Assembly (NCBI GenBank): GCA_934623455.1
Contig: CAKTVK010000015.1
Span: 1 to 30,336, forward strand
Origin: an uncultured Eggerthellaceae bacterium
GTDB lineage: Bacteria > Actinomycetota > Coriobacteriia > Coriobacteriales > Eggerthellaceae
Direction: 5' to 3'
Length of the DNA stretch: 30,336 nt
A model generated the notes under the pieces. The model did no database searches, was not told the origin of the DNA, and was given only the letters and a program-made list of their open reading frames with translations. A program made the position numbers and the translations under genes. This document shows positions 9,001 to 15,001 of this stretch, piece after piece. Each line of letters begins with the position of its first letter. Position 1 is the first letter of the stretch.

Positions 9001-9043
9001 TTCGCGTAATTTGTTGACAAAAGGTGGGGTAATTTGTCAACAA
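9001..9043. repeat. 43-bp direct repeat, copy A, containing an 11-bp inverted repeat
   Basis: The 43 bases are identical to 9801-9843 in the same orientation, and the match ends abruptly on both sides. Inside is a perfect inverted repeat: TTGTTGACAAA at 9011-9021 and TTTGTCAACAA at 9033-9043, with an 11-nt spacer containing GGTGGGG. This copy lies 38 bp beyond the stop codon of the toxin gene. It could be a 3'-end hairpin, a protein-binding operator or a recombination site. Confidence 0.85.
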
Positions 9044-9081
9044 ATTGGTTGCAAGATTTAGTCAAGCTGCGGCGATTAGGG

Positions 9082-9351
9082 CTACTGCCTGTATACGGTG
9101 CTGCGATGTCCGATTGAAAATACTTCGATTACAAGGATGTCATCTTTGATTGCGCAGAGGATGCGATAGCTGCCTACGCGGTATCTCCATTCACCTGATC
9201 TGTTGGCGGTCAAGCCCTTGCCGTGAACGCGCGGATCATCGCATCCTTCGAGATTCTTGCCTATCCAGGAAACGATGAGCTGCGCATCAAATCGATCCAT
9301 CTTCTTGAGCTGCTTCAGCGCGGCTTTTGTGTACTGAACGTGAAAAGACAT
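9082..9351 (-). CDS. relE: RelE/YafQ-type toxin of a type II toxin-antitoxin system
   Basis: The protein has 89 residues, the usual length for the family. The C-terminal half carries the typical RelE pattern: GKGLTANRSGEWRYRVGSYR, then a beta strand ending IEVFSIGHRSTVYR. Basic residues in that half (R46 region, R54, R61, H80, R82) match the positions used by RelE-fold mRNA interferases. The expected role is cleavage of mRNA, probably on the ribosome, held in check by the antitoxin encoded immediately upstream. The start codon directly follows the antitoxin stop codon without a gap (antitoxin 9352-9567), as usual for such pairs. Whether it acts as RelE or as a ParE-type gyrase poison cannot be decided from sequence alone. 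Confidence 0.85.
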   Translation of the reverse strand: MSFHVQYTKAALKQLKKMDRFDAQLIVSWIGKNLEGCDDPRVHGKGLTANRSGEWRYRVGSYRILCAIKDDILVIEVFSIGHRSTVYRQ

Positions 9352-9567
9352 CTAGAAGCCCAACTCCGAAAGAACCTGTTCATGGCTGTAGCGCGTGCCG
9401 TCGTCCTCAGCAATCGCCGCGCGAAGGACGGAGAGGTCGTCTTGGTCTTCGATCCTCTCGAACACCGCGTCGCGAATGAAGTCGGAGATCGTCTTTCCTT
9501 CGAAAGCGGCATATTTACGCACAAGCAGAGCATCGGCGTCATCAACCCGCATCGTCATTGTTGCCAT
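9352..9567 (-). CDS. relB: RelB/DinJ-type (DUF6290-like) antitoxin
   Basis: The protein has 71 residues from ATG 9567. I prefer this start to the TTG-like codon 33 bases upstream because GGAG lies 7 nt before it and the protein then begins with MATMTMRVDDADALLVRKYA, the normal ribbon-helix-helix opening. Residues about 1-45 should dimerise and bind DNA. The acidic tail (about 45-71, AEDDGTRYSHEQVLSELGF) should wrap the toxin. A promoter and palindrome lie just upstream (9593-9632), consistent with autoregulation by the antitoxin and the toxin-antitoxin complex. The toxin follows immediately. Confidence 0.85.
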   Translation of the reverse strand: MATMTMRVDDADALLVRKYAAFEGKTISDFIRDAVFERIEDQDDLSVLRAAIAEDDGTRYSHEQVLSELGF

Positions 9568-9592
9568 CTCATCTCTCCGTTCGCCTGGAATT

Positions 9593-9607
9593 GAATACAA
9601 TGTATTC
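9593..9607. promoter_or_regulatory. Palindromic operator of the toxin-antitoxin operon
   Basis: GAATAC-AAT-GTATTC is a perfect 6-bp inverted repeat with a 3-nt centre. It overlaps the predicted -10 box and start point of the antitoxin promoter, where an antitoxin ribbon-helix-helix dimer would be expected to bind. Confidence 0.6.
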
Positions 9608-9632
9608 TAGCATGTCGGTGTTTGAAATTCAA
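9604..9632 (-). promoter_or_regulatory. Predicted promoter of relBE
   Basis: On the minus strand TTGAAT (9632-9627) and TAGAAT (9609-9604) are separated by 17 bp, close to the housekeeping sigma consensus. The antitoxin ATG is about 30 nt beyond the expected start point. The -35 box lies in the loop of a second inverted repeat (9616-9650). Confidence 0.5.
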
Positions 9633-9650
9633 CCTCAATGGCAAACACCG
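9616..9650. repeat. 9-bp inverted repeat around the -35 box of the toxin-antitoxin promoter
   Basis: CGGTGTTTG (9616-9624) and CAAACACCG (9642-9650) are perfect inverted copies with a 17-nt loop. Five further matching bases (ATGTC at 9612-9616, GACAT at 9656-9660) flank them at unequal distance. This may be a second operator or a cruciform/hairpin. Confidence 0.55.
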
Positions 9651-9800
9651 AGAGATGACATGTTTCAAAGACGTAGGGATCAAAACATAGACGCAAATCA
9701 AAATCAGACCGTTGCTCCAGCTCAAAGGATAGCAAGCGCGCTGCACCGGAGCTTCCAACCCGACGGAATTCTTCGGCAGTCACTTTGCCCGTGAAGGCCC
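9651..9800. other. Spacer without a supported gene
   Basis: Between the toxin-antitoxin promoter and the second 43-bp repeat there is a minus-strand open frame (within 9607-9843), but it runs through the repeat and the promoter, lacks a ribosome binding site and matches no family I know. I regard it as non-coding or decayed. Confidence 0.45.
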
Positions 9801-9843
9801 TTCGCGTAATTTGTTGACAAAAGGTGGGGTAATTTGTCAACAA
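9801..9843. repeat. 43-bp direct repeat, copy B
   Basis: Identical to 9001-9043. The inverted repeat arms are at 9811-9821 and 9833-9843. The repeat ends exactly one base before the stop codon (9844-9846) of the minus-strand gene at 9844-10119, so its hairpin would form the 3' end of that transcript. Like copy A it follows a minus-strand gene. No strong T-run follows it on that strand, so it is not a classical terminator. Confidence 0.85.
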
Positions 9844-10119
9844 TTAACCCAGGTAGCGGGATATCATGTTGGTGCCGAAGTCGGTGATTCGGTAGAAAAT
9901 GCGCAGGCTTCCGGTGCTGTCTAGATCGCAGCGCGTTTCTTCCAAAATGCCGTTTTCTTTTGCTACTGCAAGCGCATCGTCAACATCGTGCAACGTTAGC
10001 AGCTTGTAACTTGCGTACTTTGGCGTCAGCGCTTCAACAACATCTGCTGCGCAACTCTCGATCCCGTTTGTAAAATGCCTGATGATAGCGTAATACAACG
10101 GTTCAAGTTTGTTTGACAT
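9844..10119 (-). CDS. Small winged-helix-like protein of the choline locus, function unknown
   Basis: The protein has 91 residues. I do not recognise a named family, but the layout suggests a winged-helix DNA-binding fold: an N-terminal helix (LYYAIIRHF), a middle helix pair (DVDDALAVAKENGILEET) and a wing-like end (YRITDFGTNMISRYL). It starts three bases after the permease stop codon, with a GGAG-rich leader inside the permease end, so it is co-transcribed and probably translationally coupled. It may regulate the locus (inference). Its stop codon abuts the second 43-bp repeat. Confidence 0.7.
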   Translation of the reverse strand: MSNKLEPLYYAIIRHFTNGIESCAADVVEALTPKYASYKLLTLHDVDDALAVAKENGILEETRCDLDSTGSLRIFYRITDFGTNMISRYLG

Positions 10120-10122
10120 CCC

Positions 10123-11229
10123 CTACTCCCCTCTCCTGCTGCCAAAAAGTTTACGCGGGTTAACAGCAATCAGGAAGATGCCGACTACCATAATTAATGC
10201 GCCAACCCACTGAATCGTGGACAACGGCGGGTAATCTGCCGCCATTCCCCCAATGTTCAACGCGCCCAGAATCACCCAGATAAAGAACGGTCCCCAGAAC
10301 GCATACATGCCGTTGCACGCCATGCCCAACGCCGCACCGCACATGGAGTTGCCTTTGTACCAAAAACTGAAAGCTGGCATGGCGAAAAATCCCGAAATAA
10401 GGAATACGAGCATTGCCGGGCCGGTCAGAGCCGCGCTTGCAATTGAGCCAAGCATTTCAACGCCGCCGCCAACAATAGCTAAAATCGGAAATACGATGAA
10501 CAGCTCCAAAACGCCAGCCGTCACTTGGCGAATGGCAATGCCAATGCGGTAGTCAATCAAAACGGTGCCAAAACCTGCAACGCAGCCTTCGAAACCCCAT
10601 CCGAACGCCGCAAGGAACGCAAAGAAGCAGCTCACCAGCGCCTCGGGGCCAATCGCACTCAAGCTTGCACCGCCAATGGCCGCCGCCGCAAACAGACATA
10701 CGATGATACCAGCCACCATGTGCGCCGAAAGCTTCTGCTTAAAGAAGATGCGTCCCAAAATGGCACCGATCGCACAGTTCAGCGCTGCAATAGGCACGAT
10801 AACGCCCGGGTTTCCGCTTGCGGTGGCGGAGTTCAGACCAATGATATACGCAATGGTGGCGAAAGGCCCGCCAATCGCGGCGCAAATCATCATGACAACG
10901 CCCGGCTTGCTGCGAAGCGTCTTGGCGAAGTCGCCCAGCTGGTGGTTTTTCGCGCATACGGCAAGCGACCAAAGTCCGCTTACGGTATCGTTAAGGCCGG
11001 CGGCAAGTGCCGCCAGAACGAACGTGATGGTGAAAGCGGACAGCGCGGCGTTGCCGTTTCCCCATTCTCCCCCGGCGAACCACTCTCCCCACACGCCTTG
11101 TGTTTCGGCAAGGGTCAAAAAGCCTGTGTAAAGGCCGTAGCAAATACCCGATGCCACAGCGAAAGCAATTCCGCGCGCAAAATACTTACGGCGTCGTTCT
11201 TCACGCAGTTCGGCGATGTGCTTATCCAC
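10123..11229 (-). CDS. DMT-superfamily permease, LicB-like (probable choline uptake)
   Basis: The protein has 368 residues with about ten hydrophobic segments in two related halves, the EamA/drug-metabolite-transporter arrangement. The N-terminus has a basic stretch (LREERRRKYFARG) followed by the first membrane helix. Start is GTG 11229 with AGGA about 9 nt upstream. DMT permeases of the LicB type import choline in bacteria that decorate their surface with phosphocholine. The gene upstream on the same strand encodes a fused LicC/LicA-like enzyme, which is the reason for proposing choline as substrate. On sequence alone it could be a sugar or amine DMT carrier. The 118-bp gap to the upstream gene may carry its own promoter. 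Confidence 0.75.
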   Translation of the reverse strand: MDKHIAELREERRRKYFARGIAFAVASGICYGLYTGFLTLAETQGVWGEWFAGGEWGNGNAALSAFTITFVLAALAAGLNDTVSGLWSLAVCAKNHQLGDFAKTLRSKPGVVMMICAAIGGPFATIAYIIGLNSATASGNPGVIVPIAALNCAIGAILGRIFFKQKLSAHMVAGIIVCLFAAAAIGGASLSAIGPEALVSCFFAFLAAFGWGFEGCVAGFGTVLIDYRIGIAIRQVTAGVLELFIVFPILAIVGGGVEMLGSIASAALTGPAMLVFLISGFFAMPAFSFWYKGNSMCGAALGMACNGMYAFWGPFFIWVILGALNIGGMAADYPPLSTIQWVGALIMVVGIFLIAVNPRKLFGSRRGE

Positions 11230-11347
11230 CGGTGAATTCCTTTCTGTTGGTTGCTGTATTCGCCCTGTTCAATATAACCGTTTTGAATTTCGGTCAATTC
11301 GGGAGCACTCATTGTTCGCAGCGTACTGTGTCTTAGCGGCTCAACCC

Positions 11348-13120
11348 TTACTGATCTTGCTCGTAAAGCGCAAGCGCCTTAGCGGAGTACTGCTTTGCGT
11401 ACTGGTAGTAAATCTCAAGCCATTCGCCCACGCAGTCGCCTTCGGATTCCTTCTGCAGCGCCCACACGTACCAGCACCAACCCGCCAGCGCAACGTAAGC
11501 GTAATTATGGCGCAGCTCTTCAACGGAAGGCGTGCGACCGAAGTAGTACGCTAACGCTTCATCGGCCTCGTCTTCATCGAGCATGCACGTCACCACGAAC
11601 GTACCGTAATCGCTTGCGTAATCGGACATGCCAGCATATTCCCAATCGATAAGATTGAGCTTGCCATTGCTGTCACGCAGAAGGTTCAAGTTGAAAAAGT
11701 CATTGTGCGTCAGGCATTTTTCAGCGCCATCGGCCTCGGCGAACGCTTTGAGCCGTTCAGCGTCTCGTGCCATTGCTTCATAATCGTCGATTTCGATGGG
11801 TCCTTTTTCTAGAAGAAGGACTTCGTATTTCTTGCCTTCTGCCAGATAATCGAACTTACGATTGAGCGTGACATCTTCCGCATGAAGGGCACGTGCCATT
11901 TGTGCGGCTTCTTTTACCTGTTCAGGGTCGTGCGGATCAAGCAACGCCGCATTGGGAATGAAATGCGAAATCTTCCAGCCTTCGTTGGGGTTTTCGAATA
12001 TGAACGTGTTGTCAATGCCAATGCGTTTCGCCAACTGCTGCGCGGCAACTTCGGCCTGACGATCGATCATTTTCTCGGTGCCAATGCCCGGATGACGGTA
12101 GACGTATTCGCCCGAATTCGTGGCGAAGTGGCAGCTCAGGTTCGTAAGGCCCTGCGTAAGCGGATAAACATCGTGGATTTCGGATTTCGTGCATCCTAGT
12201 ACGGAAACAATGTTGTCGAAGATGGCAGACTCAATGTTTTCAAGGAACAGTGGGTCGAATTCGCGCAGCTCATCCAAGGAATCGAACTCGAAAATGGTAC
12301 CGACTTCGCAGCGGTTGATCATCATGTCCAGTTCGTCAATATGATCAAGATAGATGGTCTCCCAAAGCTTGTATGCCGTGGCTGGATAATCGTATTCCGC
12401 CTCAAGAATTTCCACGAAACGCTGGGAAAAAGCATGGTCGAAGTACGCGTGGCCAATCATGTACCAAGCGTCGCTTCCGCCGATTTCAACCGACGTGATC
12501 AGGTCGTCATCATTGGTCTGAATACACCATTCTTTCGTGGGGCCGCAAGACAGCTCGGCAGAGTAGCATGCTTTCCATTCGTACGGCGAGAACGGGTTCG
12601 TGGTGAAATAATTGTCGGAAGAGCAAATGTAGCTGTTGCCAAGCGATTTGCGCACCGCCATGAGCGTGGAGTTGTTGTTACGCGACGCGTACTCATGATT
12701 GACCACGACTTTCACGCCGAATTTTTCCTCCAGATAGAAGAAAAGCTCCTTTTTGTAGCCAACGACAACAATAATTTCGTTGATGCCTGCTTCTTGAAGC
12801 TGACGAATCTGTCGTTCAATCATGATTTCGCCGCGCACGTTCAGCAGGCCCTTCGGTGTTTCGTAGGAAAGCGGTGCAAAACGTGACGAGAATCCGGCAG
12901 CCATAATAATGGCGTTTTCTACGCGATGCGGCGCAAGGGCCTCCCTGCCGTGGGAAGTAATGCGGCCGTCGTCAACAAGGCCTCGCTCCTTTAAACGCTG
13001 ATAGGCGCCCTCTATATCGGACGCGGAACAATCGAGCTTGTCTGCTAACGTGTTTATAGCTACGTTCTTGTTCTTGTAACAAGACACAAGGACGCTGAAT
13101 TCATGCTTATTGAGTTCCAA
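11348..13120 (-). CDS. Fused winged helix / LicC-like nucleotidyltransferase / LicA-like choline kinase
   Basis: The protein has 590 residues. Residues 1-62 look like a winged helix-turn-helix (NTLADKLDCSASDIEGAYQRL). Residues about 68-290 are an NTP-transferase domain with IIMAAGFSSRF (71-81) and TPKGLL with K90, as in CTP:phosphocholine cytidylyltransferases. Residues about 300-585 are a choline/aminoglycoside kinase fold with THNDFFNLN (H472, D474, N479) and LIDWEYAG (D492, E494). Together they would phosphorylate choline and activate it to CDP-choline, two steps encoded by licA and licC elsewhere. The start codon is TTG 13120. An AGGAG at 13133-13137 (minus strand) is separated from it by 12 nt, nine of which are G. 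No licD transferase is present in the window. Ethanolamine or another amino-alcohol is a possible alternative substrate. Confidence 0.88.
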   Translation of the reverse strand: MELNKHEFSVLVSCYKNKNVAINTLADKLDCSASDIEGAYQRLKERGLVDDGRITSHGREALAPHRVENAIIMAAGFSSRFAPLSYETPKGLLNVRGEIMIERQIRQLQEAGINEIIVVVGYKKELFFYLEEKFGVKVVVNHEYASRNNNSTLMAVRKSLGNSYICSSDNYFTTNPFSPYEWKACYSAELSCGPTKEWCIQTNDDDLITSVEIGGSDAWYMIGHAYFDHAFSQRFVEILEAEYDYPATAYKLWETIYLDHIDELDMMINRCEVGTIFEFDSLDELREFDPLFLENIESAIFDNIVSVLGCTKSEIHDVYPLTQGLTNLSCHFATNSGEYVYRHPGIGTEKMIDRQAEVAAQQLAKRIGIDNTFIFENPNEGWKISHFIPNAALLDPHDPEQVKEAAQMARALHAEDVTLNRKFDYLAEGKKYEVLLLEKGPIEIDDYEAMARDAERLKAFAEADGAEKCLTHNDFFNLNLLRDSNGKLNLIDWEYAGMSDYASDYGTFVVTCMLDEDEADEALAYYFGRTPSVEELRHNYAYVALAGWCWYVWALQKESEGDCVGEWLEIYYQYAKQYSAKALALYEQDQ

Positions 13121-13121
13121 A

Positions 13122-13130
13122 CCCCCCCCC
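13122..13130. repeat. Homopolymer of nine C (G on the coding strand) between SD and start codon
   Basis: The nine-base run lies between AGGAGAC and the TTG start of the LicC/LicA fusion, in the untranslated leader. Slippage here would change SD-to-start spacing, now 12 nt, and so translation efficiency. Confidence 0.8.
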
Positions 13131-13143
13131 GTCTCCTGAAATT

Positions 13144-13175
13144 CTTTAAGCTTATTTTCAGGTTACTTTAAGCTT
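13144..13175. promoter_or_regulatory. Pair of 10-bp direct repeats, 22 bp apart, upstream of the choline fusion gene
   Basis: CTTTAAGCTT occurs at 13144-13153 and 13166-13175. The spacing is two helical turns, as for a dimeric regulator bound on one DNA face. The repeats lie between the predicted -10 and the SD sequence. The fused protein carries its own winged-helix domain and could be the binder (inference). Confidence 0.5.
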
Positions 13176-13212
13176 TTGTTCAAGATAAAGCAAGAAGCAA
13201 GTGATTATGAAC

Positions 13213-13225
13213 ACGTATTATACGT
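13213..13225 (-). promoter_or_regulatory. Predicted -10 box inside a 13-bp palindrome
   Basis: ACGTAT-T-ATACGT is a perfect palindrome that contains a consensus TATAAT on the minus strand (13222-13217), about 97 nt before the TTG start. No good -35 is seen at the right distance, so an activator would be needed or the call is wrong. Confidence 0.4.
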
Positions 13226-13234
13226 AGGCGGATA

Positions 13235-13747
13235 CTATTCGCCCGGTTCGTCCTTTGCCCGATCTTTCCGCTTTCGTATGTAAAACGGCTTCATGAGAAC
13301 GTAAAACGTTACGCCAAGCGCTATAAGCAGCACAACCGCCAGGGGAATTACCGCACTTGAGCGGCCTTCAAGCAGCCCGAGCTGCATCAGCAGCATAAAT
13401 GCCGCACATTCAAGCTCGGTCCACGTGCAGCCACGGGCACTGGCCTTGTACCACGCTTGTTCATCGCCCGGCTGCAACGTTCCGGGGCGATTCCAGTATT
13501 TTGGGTCGACCTTGCGAACGATTAGGCTCACAGCGGCGTTTACTATCAGAATGATGATGGGTAGGGCAAGAAGGCTTTTAGGCGAGCCCCATCCATCGGG
13601 AATGCCGTTAATGTCGAAATGCGTGGGGATGGTGTCGGGCAACTGCGGGATGCGCACAACGGTAATCACGAGCGATGCGATTGCGCATATCCATGCTAAG
13701 GCTTCGGTGATGCGAGCGTCACGCGGCAACCAACTGCTGTTTTTCAT
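13235..13747 (-). CDS. DUF1648-domain membrane protein
   Basis: The protein has 170 residues from ATG 13747, preceded by GAAGGGAAGG. A longer frame reaching 13837 lacks an equally good leader and would add a non-hydrophobic 30-residue extension. Residues about 12-60 contain the DUF1648 signature: a membrane helix, then LPDTIPTHFDINGIPDGWG followed by another helix. Two more membrane segments lie at the C-terminus (about 105-150) before a basic, acidic tail. DUF1648 is found in SdpI-like immunity proteins and in orphan membrane proteins, and the function here is unknown. It is transcribed toward the choline locus but separated from it by a 114-bp regulatory gap. Confidence 0.8.
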   Translation of the reverse strand: MKNSSWLPRDARITEALAWICAIASLVITVVRIPQLPDTIPTHFDINGIPDGWGSPKSLLALPIIILIVNAAVSLIVRKVDPKYWNRPGTLQPGDEQAWYKASARGCTWTELECAAFMLLMQLGLLEGRSSAVIPLAVVLLIALGVTFYVLMKPFYIRKRKDRAKDEPGE

Positions 13748-13862
13748 GGGCCTTCCCTTCTGCTGCTGGCTCGGGCCTTCTGTGCGCATCTGTTCCCCGC
13801 TGGTGCACACTTGCTTACGATTGCATATTTGCAGCATAATGCGTGTTTAGTGTGATTAGATA

Positions 13863-13868
13863 ATTATA
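13863..13868 (-). promoter_or_regulatory. Possible -10 box for the DUF1648 gene
   Basis: A perfect TATAAT is present on the minus strand in the AT-rich divergent gap, about 115 nt before the start codon. No matching -35 is apparent. Confidence 0.3.
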
Positions 13869-13964
13869 GTGGAAAGGAATGGTCCGCTTGGCATTTCCGC
13901 TATAACATAATTGATAATACAATTTGCGGTGTAACAATAATGCAATGACCTCAAGGAGAAACGC

Positions 13965-14795
13965 ATGAGCGGGCTTGTTGAGCACGAGTTCAACACAGAT
14001 GAAGGAACTGTTCATTATTGGACGAGCCGCTGTAGCTCGGCACCGGCGCAGAATGCGTCATGGCTTGTGCTCCTACCAGGGCTTACCGCAGATCATACGC
14101 TCTTCGATGCGCAAATTGACCACTTTGCAGGTAAATGCAACGTGTTTGTTTGGGATGCTCCTGCACACGGGCTTTCGCGCCCCTACCCGCTTGATTTCAG
14201 CATGGATGATTACGCGCGCATCCTTCATGCAATTCTGCAAACCGAAGACATTCAGTGTCCCGTTCTTGTTGGACAGTCGTTGGGCGGGTATGTTGCCCAG
14301 GCGTATATGGACCTGTTCCCCGATTGCGTTTCTGGCTTCATCTCCCTTGATTCGGCGCCGCTCAAGAAAAAATATTATCCGAAATGGGAAGTTGCCGCGC
14401 TGCGCCACACCAAGGGTATGTACCTTGCCATTCCCTGGAGTTTGCTTTTGCGCTGGGGACCTGCGGGAACGGCGCAAACAGATCGAGGGCGGGCAAACAT
14501 GCGTGCCATGATGGAACGCTATGAGAAGCGTGCTTACTGCGAACTTGCCGGCCATGGGTGCATCATGTTGGCAGATGCCATTGATGCGAATAGACCCTAC
14601 GACATTTCTTATCCGGCGTTGTTACTGTGCGGAGAAAAAGACCAAGCGGGCGATGTGCGGCCGTTCAATAGGAAGTGGACGGTAGGCGAGAATATTCCGC
14701 TTGTTTGGGTCCCCGGTGCAGGACATAACTCGAATGTGGATAATCCTGCGTTCGTAAACGACCAGATAGAGCGCTTTTTAGCGAAGCTGGGGTAG
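13965..14795 (+). CDS. Alpha/beta-fold hydrolase
   Basis: The protein has 276 residues, starting at ATG 13965 with AAGGAG 6 nt upstream. It has the standard layout: a strand followed by LLPGLTADHTLFD, the nucleophile elbow GQSLGG with S105, an acid at D226 (LLCGEKDQ) and H254 (PGAGHNS), giving a complete Ser-Asp-His triad. No signal peptide is present, so it acts in the cytoplasm. The substrate cannot be inferred; esterases, thioesterases and C-C hydrolases share this pattern. It is a single-gene unit, divergent from the DUF1648 gene. The gap contains TTGGCA and GATAAT 19 bp apart (13888-13918) as a weak promoter candidate. Confidence 0.88.
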   Translation: MSGLVEHEFNTDEGTVHYWTSRCSSAPAQNASWLVLLPGLTADHTLFDAQIDHFAGKCNVFVWDAPAHGLSRPYPLDFSMDDYARILHAILQTEDIQCPVLVGQSLGGYVAQAYMDLFPDCVSGFISLDSAPLKKKYYPKWEVAALRHTKGMYLAIPWSLLLRWGPAGTAQTDRGRANMRAMMERYEKRAYCELAGHGCIMLADAIDANRPYDISYPALLLCGEKDQAGDVRPFNRKWTVGENIPLVWVPGAGHNSNVDNPAFVNDQIERFLAKLG

Positions 14796-14920
14796 ATTCT
14801 ACGTTATTGCGAAGCCGCCCTCCTACGCTGCTCTCATAAAGATACCCATTGCTGCGTGTCGGTCGTTATGCGCCGCTTACTAACGGGCATCTCTTCCGCC
14901 CTCTTCACTACCGCGCGGTT

Positions 14921-14960
14921 TTATAAAAAAGAAAAGCGAATGCGTTGGCACTCGCCTTTC
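14921..14960 (-). terminator. Rho-independent terminator of the LRR-CAP-dockerin gene
   Basis: A 13-bp stem (14931-14943 with 14948-14960) closes on a 4-nt loop. Its two A-C mismatches on the + strand become G-U pairs in the minus-strand RNA, so the stem is complete in that direction. The minus strand then runs into a T-rich tract (14930-14921). It lies about 40 nt past the stop codon at 15002. Confidence 0.78.
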
Positions 14961-15001
14961 TCTTGATTCATTTGAAATGTGCTTCAATTTCCGCTATTGC
15001 G

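Noticed and set aside
8703..9081. IS element or integrase at the border of the defence operon
   Set aside because: No transposase or integrase frame and no terminal inverted repeats with target duplications were seen.
9607..9843. Possible third gene of the toxin-antitoxin cassette on the minus strand
   Set aside because: It would start inside the 43-bp repeat and run through the relBE promoter and operator, with no ribosome binding site or recognisable family.
9001..9843. CRISPR array
   Set aside because: There are only two repeat copies 800 bp apart, with genes rather than spacers between them.
10525..11235. Long + strand open frame opposite the DMT permease
   Set aside because: The minus strand encodes an obvious membrane transporter. 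The + strand product is low-complexity, basic and without homology.
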